DNA from: Thermoplasmata archaeon
Lineage (GTDB): Archaea > Thermoplasmatota > Thermoplasmata > UBA10834
DNA length: 41,781 nt
Assembly (NCBI GenBank): GCA_025457815.1
Contig: JALOTQ010000003.1
Coordinates: 1-41,781 of the forward strand
Direction: 5' to 3'
Shown: positions 17,235 through 25,715 of the stretch, in pieces
How the letters are laid out: each line of letters opens with the position of its first letter
Position numbering within the stretch: the stretch's first letter is position 1
The notes under the pieces: model-generated
Told to the model about the DNA's origin: nothing
Database searches by the model: none
Seen by the model: the letters and a program-made list of their open reading frames with translations, nothing else
Position numbers and translations under genes: made by a program

Positions 17235-18497
17235 ATGGCATCTGCTGACCAGGGGTCGGGGAAGAAGAAGGCGATTCTGACCGGCATCACGACCAACGTG
17301 CTGGTGCTCGGGATCGTGAGCCTTCTCACGGATGTGAGCAGCGAGATGATCTACCCGATCCTGCCGATGTTCCTGGGCGCGATCGGCGCGTCAGCGCTGG
17401 TGATTGGGTTCATAGAAGGCGCCGCCGAGACGACCGCATCGCTGCTCAAGGTTGTCTCTGGCTGGTACTCTGACAGGTTCAAGAAGAGGAAGCCGTTCAT
17501 CACCGCGGGGTACGGTACGAGCACGCTGGTCAAACCCCTGCTCGCGCTCGCGGCCTCCCCATGGCAAGTGCTCGGGCTGAGGATAGTCGAGCGCGTCGGG
17601 AAGGGCGTCAGGAGCGCCCCCAGGGACGCGCTCATAGCCGATTCCGTGGACAAGGAGCACAGGGGGATCGCCTTCGGGTTCCACAAGTCGATGGATTCCA
17701 CGGGCGCCGTGATAGGGCCCATCCTGGTTCTGCCAATCCTGCTGTCTGCTGCGGCCGTGACGGAGGACACCTACAGGACCGTCTTCCTGCTGTCGACCAT
17801 ACCCGCGCTCCTCGCGGTCCTGGTCATCATCTTCTTCGTGAGGGACAAGGAGGCGAGCGGCGAGGGACAGATCGGCAAGTTCTCGAGGGAGCTCAGGCAG
17901 CTGGGGAGACCGTTCTACCTGCTGCTTGTCATCGTCATCGTGTTCTACCTCGGAGAAGTAAGCTACGTGTTCTTCATACTGAGAGCGTACGACGCCGGGC
18001 TGACCCTCGGCAGCCTGGACAAGGAGGTCTCCGCGGTGGTGCTGTACATCCTGTACAACGTCATCTTCGTCATCGTCGCCATGCCCGCCGGGAAGCTCTC
18101 CGACATGCTGGGCAGGAAGCCGGTCATCGCGCTGTCGTTCTCGATATTCGCGATCACGTGCCTCACGATGGCCTTCGCTGAAACGCTCATGCTCGCAGCG
18201 CTGGGCTTCGCCCTGTTCGGAGTGTACAAGGGATCCTCTGAGGGCGTGCTCAAAGCATACGTGGTCGACGTGGCGCCGGGCAACCTCAGGGGCACGGCCC
18301 TCGGAGGGTTCCACACGGCCATGGGCCTGGTGATGCTTCCCGGAGGGATCATCGCCGGCCTTCTGTACGACACATACGGGCCGCCGACGGCCTTCGCGTT
18401 CGGCGCTGTCATGGCCGGACTGGCGTTGTTCCTGCTCCTCGTGATCGGTCCTGGGAGGAAGCCCAAGGTTCTTGACAGGGTCGCCGATATCCCCTAG
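17235..18497 (+). CDS. MFS transporter
   Basis: 420-residue major facilitator protein with about 12 hydrophobic helices. The loop 2-3 signature is SGWYSDRFKKRKP, with a matching loop 8-9 GKLSDMLGRKP, and RIVERVGKGVRSAPRDALIAD is a typical efflux-type MFS block. Substrate unknown; drug or metabolite efflux is the usual guess. The frame opens at 17124, but ATG 17235 removes a non-hydrophobic extension that would overlap the promoter. Followed after 19 bases by an EamA transporter, probably one operon. An inverted repeat lies right before the start. Confidence 0.85.
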   Translation: MASADQGSGKKKAILTGITTNVLVLGIVSLLTDVSSEMIYPILPMFLGAIGASALVIGFIEGAAETTASLLKVVSGWYSDRFKKRKPFITAGYGTSTLVKPLLALAASPWQVLGLRIVERVGKGVRSAPRDALIADSVDKEHRGIAFGFHKSMDSTGAVIGPILVLPILLSAAAVTEDTYRTVFLLSTIPALLAVLVIIFFVRDKEASGEGQIGKFSRELRQLGRPFYLLLVIVIVFYLGEVSYVFFILRAYDAGLTLGSLDKEVSAVVLYILYNVIFVIVAMPAGKLSDMLGRKPVIALSFSIFAITCLTMAFAETLMLAALGFALFGVYKGSSEGVLKAYVVDVAPGNLRGTALGGFHTAMGLVMLPGGIIAGLLYDTYGPPTAFAFGAVMAGLALFLLLVIGPGRKPKVLDRVADIP

Positions 18498-18516
18498 AGC
18501 TCAAGAGGGTTGGACT

Positions 18517-19473
18517 TTGAGAGTGTCGAAGAACGTGGCCTATGGACTGATGGCCCTGGCCGCTGTACTGTGGGCGACGAACGGCATATTCTCGATGCTC
18601 ACCTACGACGAGGGCGCGAGCGTCATGCAGGTCACGGTCATCGCGACGACGCTGAGCGCCATCGTCCTCGTCATCCTGATCGGGTCACTGGACATGAAAT
18701 CCCTGAGGATCAAGAAGAAGGACCTCGGGCCGTTCATCGTGTTCAGCCTCATCACGGGCACATTCTTCGCGCTCGCGTGGTACGCCTGCCTCGAGAGGAC
18801 GGGCGTGGCGACGGCCGTCATCCTCCTCTACCTGTACCCCAGCATGGTCACCATCGCCTCGGTGTTCCTCCTGGGCGAGAAGCTCAACGCGCCAAAGGCC
18901 GTCGCGCTGCCGCTGACATTCATCGGGTGCGTGCTCGTGGCCGGCGCGCAGGAGTTCGAGGAGGGCCTGTCGTTCGACACCATCGGGATAATGCTCGGGA
19001 TCTTCACGGCACTCGCAGGGGCCGTCTACTACCTCTGGGGCAAGAAGTTCCTGGAAGTCTATTCCGCGAACACCGTGATCCTCTACATGACCGTCCTGTC
19101 CCTGCCTGGCCTGTTCGTCATCGGGGCCGCGGCCGACGCGCTAAGCACAAGCCCGAACGCCGACCTCTTCGACCTCGAGATCTCGTCCAACGGATGGATG
19201 TACTTGCTCTTCATCGCCATCTTCCCCGGGACCATCGCTTTCGTCGCGTCCATGGTCGCGCTGAACCACCTGGAAGCCAGCAAGGCCAGCATCATCGCGA
19301 GCATCGAGCCCGTCGCCGCCGTCATCATCGCGTGGCTGGTCCTGACGGAGACCATCAACGGGCTGCAGACCGTCGGGGTCGTGCTCGTGTTCGTCGGGGT
19401 CGTGCTCCTCAGACTGACCACCGAGAAGAAGGCCGCGGAGGAGCCGCCCGCGGCCGTCGTGCTCGAGAGGTGA
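18517..19473 (+). CDS. EamA/DMT-superfamily transporter
   Basis: Ten-helix drug/metabolite transporter of about 318 residues. Two EamA repeats: VAYGLMALAAVLWATNGIFS at the start with FALAWYACLERTGVATAVIL..YLYP in repeat one, and GAVYYLWGKKF with IAFVASMVALNHLEASKASI in repeat two, followed by IEPVAAVIIAWLVLTE, the usual family block. TTG 18517 follows an AGAGGGT ribosome site (18504-18510); GTG 18523 is an alternative. Lies directly after the MFS gene. Substrate unknown (amino acids, nucleotide sugars or drugs in relatives). Confidence 0.85.
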   Translation: MRVSKNVAYGLMALAAVLWATNGIFSMLTYDEGASVMQVTVIATTLSAIVLVILIGSLDMKSLRIKKKDLGPFIVFSLITGTFFALAWYACLERTGVATAVILLYLYPSMVTIASVFLLGEKLNAPKAVALPLTFIGCVLVAGAQEFEEGLSFDTIGIMLGIFTALAGAVYYLWGKKFLEVYSANTVILYMTVLSLPGLFVIGAAADALSTSPNADLFDLEISSNGWMYLLFIAIFPGTIAFVASMVALNHLEASKASIIASIEPVAAVIIAWLVLTETINGLQTVGVVLVFVGVVLLRLTTEKKAAEEPPAAVVLER

Positions 19474-19530
19474 CGCTCGGGGGGCGCTCAGGAAAGAGCA
19501 TATACTCTCCTGGGTCATCTCGGAAAGCAG

Positions 19531-20283
19531 ATGCTAGTCCCCCGAGCACCCAGCGGCATTCCTGGCCTTGACGCCATCATTCAGGGGGGCTTTCCCACGA
19601 ATTCTACGATTGCTTTGAGGGCGGAGCCCTCGAACCACACAGAGTACTTCGAGCAGCAGTTCGTCATGGAGGGGCTGAAGCAGGGCAAGTCGGCGGTGTA
19701 CTGCTGCCTCTCGAGGCCCGCCGCGAGCGTCATCAGGAGCATGAGGCACCAGGGATTCGATGTCCTGGAGCACATCGCCAACGACCAGCTGGTGTTCCTT
19801 GACTGCTACTCCATGCACAAGGAGATGGCGGTCCTCGGCGTCGACCAGGCCGTCCAGAAGAAGATCATAAGCGTCACGCAGATAGACGACGAGAGGCTGC
19901 TCCAGGACGGGCTCGCGACGGCGGTCGAGCGCATACACGAGCTGAAGGGTATGAGGGCGGTGTGCGAGAGCGTCCCGGGAACGCTCACGGGCGGCACCGC
20001 GGTCGAGATAATGCGCTGGGGCAGGAAGGCCTTCGGCGAGCTGAGGGCGTACGAGATCCTGGCACTGCACACTTTCCCGATAGGGGTCCGCGAGGAGCTA
20101 TTCAACGTGATGGCCCACGACTTCGACGCGATCCTCGAGATCAGGGCCGACAGGGGGCAGGAGAGGGTCCGATACCACCTGAGCATCCAGAAGATGCGCC
20201 TGACGGACTTCCCGCCAAAGATGCACGAGCTCGACACGGATGGGATGATGCTGACCCTAAAGACGGTCCAGAAGATAGGTTAG
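19531..20283 (+). CDS. KaiC/RAD55-like RecA-superfamily protein with no Walker A motif
   Basis: 250 residues. The opening PSGIPGLDAIIQGGFPTNSTIAL matches the KaiC/RAD55 N terminus (GIPGLDxLLxGGxPxGs), and EYFEQQFVMEGLKQGKSAVYCCLSRP matches the strand after the P-loop. Where GxxGxGKT should be, the sequence is RAEPSNHTEYF, so ATP binding by a P-loop is unlikely. The Walker B position reads VCESVPG rather than a hydrophobic stretch ending in Asp. A TATA-like GCATATACTC near 19499-19508 lies ~28 bases before ATG 19531. A regulatory or scaffolding role is likely (inference). Confidence 0.75.
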   Translation: MLVPRAPSGIPGLDAIIQGGFPTNSTIALRAEPSNHTEYFEQQFVMEGLKQGKSAVYCCLSRPAASVIRSMRHQGFDVLEHIANDQLVFLDCYSMHKEMAVLGVDQAVQKKIISVTQIDDERLLQDGLATAVERIHELKGMRAVCESVPGTLTGGTAVEIMRWGRKAFGELRAYEILALHTFPIGVREELFNVMAHDFDAILEIRADRGQERVRYHLSIQKMRLTDFPPKMHELDTDGMMLTLKTVQKIG

Positions 20284-20285
20284 GC

Positions 20286-20813
20286 CTACATCGGGTAGCC
20301 GAGCACGTAGATGATTATGCCGATTATCGTGCCCCTGGTGAACCCTGCCAGGAGGTTGGTGAGCGCGAACCCCCGCAGGGACAGCAGCTTGCCCTCCTTG
20401 TTCAGGAGCGAGAAGATGTAGAGCGGGATCGTGTCTATCATGAACGGTATGGACATTATCACGAACAGGGCGTAGTAGCCGTACCTGCGCACGAACTTCT
20501 CGCTCTTCTGCAACAGCCACCTGAACCAGCCCCAGCGCTGGAAGCTGGAGATGGTCTCCTCGATCTTCTCCCCGATGAAGAACACCGCGACCGCGCCCGT
20601 GGCCTTCCCGAATGCGAGGACCAGCACCTTCAGCGGGAAGTAGATGCCGGGGTCGCCTATGAGCGCGACCTCGATCGGGATGGGCAGTATGATCGCCGCC
20701 AGGACGCAGAATATGAAGAAGACGAACAGGTATGTGGCGGGGTCAGCCTGGTTCTGCGAGAGCCAATCCATGAGCCCCGAGAAGAAGCTGGAGATGTCCG
20801 CCCACACGCTCAT
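20286..20813 (-). CDS. Small multi-pass membrane protein, possibly VTT/DedA-like
   Basis: 175 residues with four to five hydrophobic segments. LPIPIEVALIGDPGIYFPLKVLVLAFGKATGAVAVFFIGEKI followed by KFVRRYGYYALFVIMSIPFMIDTIPLYIFSL recalls the VTT (DedA/YqaA) pattern of re-entrant loops with Pro/Gly and charged residues. Identity is moderate at best. Converges with the KaiC-like gene, with stops only a few bases apart. Membrane transport or lipid scrambling is possible in this family; no function is assigned. Confidence 0.6.
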   Translation of the reverse strand: MSVWADISSFFSGLMDWLSQNQADPATYLFVFFIFCVLAAIILPIPIEVALIGDPGIYFPLKVLVLAFGKATGAVAVFFIGEKIEETISSFQRWGWFRWLLQKSEKFVRRYGYYALFVIMSIPFMIDTIPLYIFSLLNKEGKLLSLRGFALTNLLAGFTRGTIIGIIIYVLGYPM

Positions 20814-20944
20814 TTCGGACTCGTCAGAAGCCTTTGGTTACTTCTAGATTCCCATGGCCTGCCGCCACGGCGCGCGCACGCGCGGGAAGCCCAAAATCAG
20901 GGCGAGCCAGAAAATTAGAAGGCGGTCAGAATAAATACCAAAGG

Positions 20945-20952
20945 CTTATATT
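20945..20952 (+). promoter_or_regulatory. TATA box of the 204-residue unknown gene
   Basis: CTTATATT about 38 bases before ATG 20987, predicting a start of transcription near 20974 and a leader of about 13 bases. The surrounding 40 bases are A/T-rich against a GC-rich background. Confidence 0.6.
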
Positions 20953-20986
20953 CGTGGAACATCATTGCCCATAACTGGGATGTACT

Positions 20987-21601
20987 ATGGCTAAGCCCGA
21001 AGGGAAGGAAGAGGGAGACTGGTTTGCCCAGCTGGACGAAGAGCTGGAGAAGAAGACTTCGCAGATAACGGACAACTTCGTAGAGCAGACCACTCAGAAG
21101 GACTCCATAAACAAGGCGCTCCTGGGCGACTTCTTCCGCATTTGGATCAGGTTCAACAAGATCAACGTGCACCTCGCGATGTCCCCCGACCCGCAGGCAT
21201 CCACGTTCGCCACGTTCACCGTCTACCCGGAGCAGTGGAGCTTCCGGCCGGACTACGACTTCGCGGGCCTGGACAACGTATCGCTCATGGACAGGACCCA
21301 GGGCAGGGTCGGAGACTCCATCAAGGTCTGGTACTACAACGTGGACAGCCAGACGCATCTCAGGGCGGTGTTCGAGTTCTGCGAGGGAGAGCACTACTAC
21401 AAGTACGCGGGCTGGAAGAGGATCTTCTCGCAGTACGTGCTCCTCGACGTGCCGATCGGGAAGTTCGAGGAGAAGAAGTACCACGACATGCTCGCGGACG
21501 TGATCAAGCTCTGGTACGAGTCCCACCTGAAGAGGGACCGAGAGATCGTCCTGAAGCACATCAGGGAGAAGTACGAGAAGGGCGAGACCTTCACGCAGTG
21601 A
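20987..21601 (+). CDS. Hypothetical soluble protein, 204 residues
   Basis: Not recognised. Soluble, rich in charged and aromatic residues. N-terminal ~45 residues are helical and charged (DWFAQLDEELEKKTSQITDNF). The centre looks beta-rich (FATFTVYPEQWSFRPDYDF, SIKVWYYNVDSQTHLRAVFEF). The C terminus is a Lys/Glu helix (KLWYESHLKRDREIVLKHIREKY). No cysteine ligand pairs, no signal peptide, no membrane segment. Own promoter and a consistent coding pattern make it real. Convergent with a clostripain-type peptidase; no functional link is evident. Confidence 0.75.
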   Translation: MAKPEGKEEGDWFAQLDEELEKKTSQITDNFVEQTTQKDSINKALLGDFFRIWIRFNKINVHLAMSPDPQASTFATFTVYPEQWSFRPDYDFAGLDNVSLMDRTQGRVGDSIKVWYYNVDSQTHLRAVFEFCEGEHYYKYAGWKRIFSQYVLLDVPIGKFEEKKYHDMLADVIKLWYESHLKRDREIVLKHIREKYEKGETFTQ

Positions 21602-21610
21602 CCGAACGCT

Positions 21611-22885
21611 TCATAGCTGGTTCGGTCGGTTCTGCAGCCCCTCCATCGCGAAGTAGTACTCCATCAGGCACTGGTACCAGCGTGAGTCGTCGACCAGGTC
21701 GAGCCCTATGTCGTGGTACACGAACTGCCTCGACCAATCCCAGGCCATGCCGTTGTAAAGCGCGAGGCAGGGCGGGAACCATATGTTCAGGCCAGTGATG
21801 ACGTCCTTGAACTTCGCGCTGCTCCCCTCGTTCAGGAGGGCGGCGTTGAACGCGTCCGCGAAGGACGCGATGGCGTCGTCGAGGTCCCCGTCGATCCCCC
21901 TCAACCCCTGCAGCAGAGTGTAGGCATCAGGCACGTACTCGTAGCCTCCCATGCTCTGCCTGTTGCATATGAAGGCGTAGTTCAGGGCAGCCTTGACGGC
22001 ATCCGCATTCTCGGCCACCAGAGGCTCCAGCGCCTCGGCCACGTCCATGAACGCGGCGCCCAGCTCGTCCACGAGCGACATGTCGAACGCGGACAACGTC
22101 GCGTAGTTCTGATCTCCCGGGTCGGTGTGCTCGTAGAGCGTCTTGGAGCCGTAGTACGCCATGTACATGTCGACGAGGTCGTACGCGAATTCGCGCGGAG
22201 CGACCTCCGGGTCGGCCACGAGCGCGGTCAGGATCTGCTGATATGGTAGGCCCTCGTCCGGCATGAACAGCTCAGATGCGACGAACCAGTCGACAGCGCC
22301 CCTGAGCTCGTACACGAACTCCACGGTCGCCGCGTCGCACACGTCCATGGCGAGCACGTCCACACGGACGCCGTTCGAGGCAGACGCCTCCCTGATGGTC
22401 CGGGCCATGTCGTCCACGACCATGATGCCGTTGCCGTTCGTCTCGTCCCTGCACACGCCCCGCCACGCGTATCCGTGGTCTTGGAGCACGAGCATGGTCT
22501 TCTCGGCCGGGTAGTTCTGGAAGCCGTAGTCCAGGAACCGCTCGAGCGTGGCCGAGTCCGAGGAGTTGAGCTCCTCCCAGGTCTCCACCGTGTGGCACTC
22601 GCCGTCGTGTATGTCGTAGATCCACGTGCCGCTGACCGACAGGATGTCCATGTAAACGATGAAGTTGATCTCCGAGTTGTCCGTCAGCGCGGACTTCCAT
22701 GTATCGATAGCGAAGTCGAGGTAGGCCTCGAGGTCGTTGTCCGAGTCCCAGTAGATGAGGAGCGTCCACTCCTTTCCGTCATCGGTCTCCTCCGCTTCCG
22801 GAGATGCGGCGGACGCGCTCGGGAGCGCGAAAGCGATCACAATCAACAGACATAACGGAAGTCTAACGTGTTTGAGGCTAGCCAC
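21611..22885 (-). CDS. Secreted clostripain-family (C11) cysteine peptidase, copy 1
   Basis: 424 residues. Sec signal peptide (MASLKHVRLPLCLLIVIAFALPSASA). WTLLIYWDSDNDLE opens the C11 fold; catalytic His in LVLQDHGYAW and catalytic Cys in LAMDVCDAAT fit the clostripain His-Cys dyad. C11 enzymes usually cut after Arg or Lys and often self-process. No membrane anchor at the C terminus, so it is released or held by another protein. GTG start at 22885 follows GGGGGGACAG; a TATA-like GTTTATGG lies near 22931-22940 on the minus strand. Paralogue of the gene at 23538-24785, with one gene between them. Confidence 0.85.
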   Translation of the reverse strand: MASLKHVRLPLCLLIVIAFALPSASAASPEAEETDDGKEWTLLIYWDSDNDLEAYLDFAIDTWKSALTDNSEINFIVYMDILSVSGTWIYDIHDGECHTVETWEELNSSDSATLERFLDYGFQNYPAEKTMLVLQDHGYAWRGVCRDETNGNGIMVVDDMARTIREASASNGVRVDVLAMDVCDAATVEFVYELRGAVDWFVASELFMPDEGLPYQQILTALVADPEVAPREFAYDLVDMYMAYYGSKTLYEHTDPGDQNYATLSAFDMSLVDELGAAFMDVAEALEPLVAENADAVKAALNYAFICNRQSMGGYEYVPDAYTLLQGLRGIDGDLDDAIASFADAFNAALLNEGSSAKFKDVITGLNIWFPPCLALYNGMAWDWSRQFVYHDIGLDLVDDSRWYQCLMEYYFAMEGLQNRPNQL

Positions 22886-23000
22886 CCTGTCCCCCCTGGC
22901 TTATGTGCCTCCCGCATGGCTCCGCCTGACCATAAACACTCACGTCGGATGAGGCAGTCAGTATCCGAAATTCAGCCTTCGGCGACCGCACTCGAATCGG

Positions 23001-23405
23001 CTAGTCTATGGAGCACTCCGCGACCCTCATGCACACGCTCCTCGCCTTCTCGTAGTCGCTCACGACGAAGACGAAGCTCATGGAGTCGTCCTTCTGCCCG
23101 AGCAGGTATGACGCGTTTATCTCGATGCCGCTCTCCACGAGCGACCTCGCCACCCTGAGCCATTGGCCCGGCTTGTTGAACACCCTGACGACCATGACCT
23201 GCCGGTCTCTGTATTGCAGGCCGGCCTTCATCAGCATCCTCCGGACCTCCTCCTCTGATCCCGTCAGGAACTTCACGACGTACCTTCCATCCACCTTGGC
23301 CGTCGCGACGGTGTTCAGGTTGATGTTGTGCTCTGCGAGTATCGATATCGCGTCGAGCAGTTCCTTCGTCGAGCCCTTGAATTCCAGTTCGAACTCGGTC
23401 GCCAT
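23001..23405 (-). CDS. Tandem ACT-domain protein
   Basis: 134 residues made of two ACT-like units: FELEFKGSTKELLDAISILAEHNINLNTV (1-70) and VMVVRVFNKPGQWLRVARSLVESGIEINAS (72-130). The NKPGQWLRVA turn is the usual ACT ligand loop. ACT pairs sense amino acids; with no catalytic domain, this is probably a small-molecule sensor or regulatory subunit. Start ATG 23405 is fixed by GGAGGG (minus strand, just upstream); a TATA-like ATAAATAT is near 23448-23456. It sits between two secreted peptidase genes, but a functional link is not evident. Confidence 0.8.
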   Translation of the reverse strand: MATEFELEFKGSTKELLDAISILAEHNINLNTVATAKVDGRYVVKFLTGSEEEVRRMLMKAGLQYRDRQVMVVRVFNKPGQWLRVARSLVESGIEINASYLLGQKDDSMSFVFVVSDYEKARSVCMRVAECSID

Positions 23406-23507
23406 ATGTTCCCTCCTAAGCTCCGGGACGGAATAGGGAGGCGAGTCATATTTATCCTGAACGATGCCCGACTTCGGCAATGGCCGAAAGAAACCAGAAG
23501 GGAAGGT

Positions 23508-23527
23508 CCGGGGCCGTCCGGCCCCGG
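23508..23527 (-). terminator. Hairpin terminator after peptidase copy 2
   Basis: Perfect 8-bp stem CCGGGGCC / GGCCCCGG with a four-base loop, 11 bases past the stop of the minus-strand peptidase gene. On that strand it is followed by a T/C-rich run (CCTTCCCTTCTGGTTTCTTTC), a terminator-like layout. Confidence 0.6.
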
Positions 23528-23537
23528 TGTTTTGCGC

Positions 23538-24785
23538 TCACTCGAGCGAGTTCGCGTAGTAGGCCATCAGGCAGTCGTACCACATCGACTCGGCCACTAT
23601 GTCTAGCCCGATCTCGTGGTACACGAACTGCTGCCCCCAGACCCAGCTCCGGGACTCGTAGTTCGACAACGAGGGCGGGAAGTTGACCGTCAGCCCGTGG
23701 GCCGTGTCGTGGTACTTCCTGCTGTGGTCCTCCGCGAGCAGCGCGGCGTCGTAGGCCGACATGAAGTCCATGATGGCCGATGCCAGGGCGGGCTGGTCGG
23801 TTATCGACTCCTGCAGGCACTCCATGTACTCTATCATGTCGATCCCCCACTCGATGCTCGCGATGTTCGCCCATGGGCCGATCAGCGCTGAGCCCCTTGC
23901 GCCCTCGATCTGCCTCATGTAGTGCTCGAAGAGCGGTTCCAGGGTCTCGGTGAATGTGGAGAACGACCTGCCGAGCCCGTCAACCTTGCTCATATCGAAC
24001 GCGGAGCAGGTCGCGAAGTCCTGACTGTACTTCATGATGTGCTCGTAGTCCTTCTTCGAGCTGTAGTAGAGCACGTACTCGTGCACGATGTTGATTGCCA
24101 GCTCCTCGGGCGTCAGGTCGGGATCCTCCACGAGGTCCGTTATGAACATCTTGTACGGAAGGCCGTCGTACGGCACCATCGACTCGGACCCGACGACGTA
24201 CGACACGGCGTCCTTGAGCTCGTAGATCGCCTCGATGGTCATCATGTTGCACGCGTCGAACGCGAGCAGGTCGACGCCCGCGCCCCGGGCCTTGACGTTC
24301 TCCAGGGCCGTCGCGAGCATGTCCAGGCTCATGAGCGTGTCACCGTTCGTCTCGTCCTGGCAGAGGCCGCGCCATCCGTATCCGTGGTCCTGCATCACAA
24401 GCATCGTGTTCTCGGCAGGGAACTCGTCGACGCAGTAGTCCAGGAACCGCTCCAGGGTGGCCGGGTCTGAGGAGTTCAGCTCCTCCCATGTCTGGACGAG
24501 GTGTCTCTTCCCGTCGACAATGTCATAGACCCATGCGCCGTCCTCGGATAGGATGTCGATGAACGCGACGATGTTTATCTCGGAGTCGTCCGAGAGCGCC
24601 TTCTCCCAGGTGCTCATCGCGAACTCCGTGCAGAACTCCAGGTTGTTGTCCGCATCCCAGTACATCATCAGGGTCCATTTCTTTCCAGACGATTCTGTGA
24701 CCTGCCCCGCCATCGCGCTCACAGGCAGGGCGACGGCGACTGCGGTCAGCAGGCACAATAGAACATGCGTTCTCCCAAGCTTCGT
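23538..24785 (-). CDS. Secreted clostripain-family (C11) cysteine peptidase, copy 2
   Basis: Same architecture as copy 1: signal peptide (KLGRTHVLLCLLTAVAVALPVSAMA), WTLMMYWDADNNLE, catalytic His in LVMQDHGYGW, catalytic Cys in LAFDACNMMT. No ATG, GTG or TTG lies where the signal peptide should begin. The reading frame has ACG at 24785, six bases after GGGGGGAG and downstream of a TATA-like CTTATCAG (near 24835-24842, minus strand). In-frame alternatives are TTG 24866 (beyond the likely promoter) and TTG 24758 (which removes the positive n-region). Coordinates here assume the ACG position; only the start is in doubt. Confidence 0.8.
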   Translation of the reverse strand, partial: TKLGRTHVLLCLLTAVAVALPVSAMAGQVTESSGKKWTLMMYWDADNNLEFCTEFAMSTWEKALSDDSEINIVAFIDILSEDGAWVYDIVDGKRHLVQTWEELNSSDPATLERFLDYCVDEFPAENTMLVMQDHGYGWRGLCQDETNGDTLMSLDMLATALENVKARGAGVDLLAFDACNMMTIEAIYELKDAVSYVVGSESMVPYDGLPYKMFITDLVEDPDLTPEELAINIVHEYVLYYSSKKDYEHIMKYSQDFATCSAFDMSKVDGLGRSFSTFTETLEPLFEHYMRQIEGARGSALIGPWANIASIEWGIDMIEYMECLQESITDQPALASAIMDFMSAYDAALLAEDHSRKYHDTAHGLTVNFPPSLSNYESRSWVWGQQFVYHEIGLDIVAESMWYDCLMAYYANSLE

Positions 24786-24911
24786 ACCAGACTCCCCCCA
24801 AATGCTACTGACTCCCGTATCCGAGGCATGTCTGATAAGGATTTCCCACTCCGACCAGCAGCGCAACTGAATTATCGGGCCGAGGGCATCAGGGCGCGGG
24901 ACGGTAAGTCA

Positions 24912-25676
24912 TTGGGCCTCTCGTTTGACAGGATCGCGGACAGGTACGACACGACGAGGTGGTATCCAGACCAGGTCATGGAGGACATCCTGGCCGTGCT
25001 CGAGAAGAACATCGACCCAGAAAGACCGATACTGGACGCAGGGGTGGGCACCGGGAGGTTCGCGAAACCGCTCCAGGACGCGGGCTTCACGGTGGTCGGC
25101 GTGGACATATCGGCGCGCATGCTGGAGAAGGCGAGGCAGAAGAGCGTGCAAGACCTCCTCCGGGCGGACATAACCGCCCTTCCGTTCAAGGACGAGGTGT
25201 TCGGCTCCGCCATGAGCGTCCATGTCCTGCACCTCATCTCCAACTGGAAGCTGGCCCTGAGGGAGATATCCAGGGTCACGACCGGACATCTGGTGTCCGT
25301 GGCCTTCAACAAGATGGAATCGCCCGCAGAGGAGCTGAGGAGGTTCTACGACCAGACCTGTGCGGACCTCGGGCACGTCGTGCACCATCCGGGCATGCGG
25401 GAGCGCGAGATGCCGGAGGTGTTCGAGCCCGACGAGGAGATCACGATAACCATGCACGAGCACCCCATCGACGTCCGGAACATCATCTCGGACTACTCGA
25501 ACAGGACCTACTCCAACCAGTGGATGATCCCCGAGGAGATCCACCAGCAGGCCATCGAGGCGCTCCAGGAGCGCTACGACGGCGTGGACCAGATCATAGG
25601 CCGTGAGAGGATATCGCTCCTCAAGTGGAGCGCCGACCGGATCTGGGAGTTCGCGGGCGATTTGGCCGCCAAGTGA
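24912..25676 (+). CDS. Class I SAM-dependent methyltransferase
   Basis: About 254 residues. SFDRIADRYDTTRWYP at the start is typical of UbiE/Methyltransf_11 relatives. Motif I is ILDAGVGTGRFAKPL, followed by VVGVDISARML; motif II/III region is LRADITALPFKDEVFGSAMSVHVLHL. Substrate unknown. The open frame reaches back to 24765, including ATG 24828, but a TATA-like GAATTATCG near 24868-24876 favours TTG 24912 and avoids overlap with the divergent peptidase promoter. No partner gene in an operon. Confidence 0.82.
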   Translation: MGLSFDRIADRYDTTRWYPDQVMEDILAVLEKNIDPERPILDAGVGTGRFAKPLQDAGFTVVGVDISARMLEKARQKSVQDLLRADITALPFKDEVFGSAMSVHVLHLISNWKLALREISRVTTGHLVSVAFNKMESPAEELRRFYDQTCADLGHVVHHPGMREREMPEVFEPDEEITITMHEHPIDVRNIISDYSNRTYSNQWMIPEEIHQQAIEALQERYDGVDQIIGRERISLLKWSADRIWEFAGDLAAK

Positions 25677-25707
25677 GCGCACACTTTCGGCTGCCCGTAG
25701 TGAATCC

Positions 25708-25715
25708 CTTTATAT
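25708..25715 (+). promoter_or_regulatory. TATA box of the RPA operon
   Basis: CTTTATATG; predicts transcription starting near 25737 and a ~43-base leader before GTG 25780. It contains an in-frame ATG (25714) that should not be taken as the start codon. Confidence 0.6.

Noticed and set aside
20869-20884. Alternating CGCGCGCACGCGCG tract
   Set aside because: Short GC-alternating run between divergent genes with no further symmetry; could be chance in GC-rich DNA.
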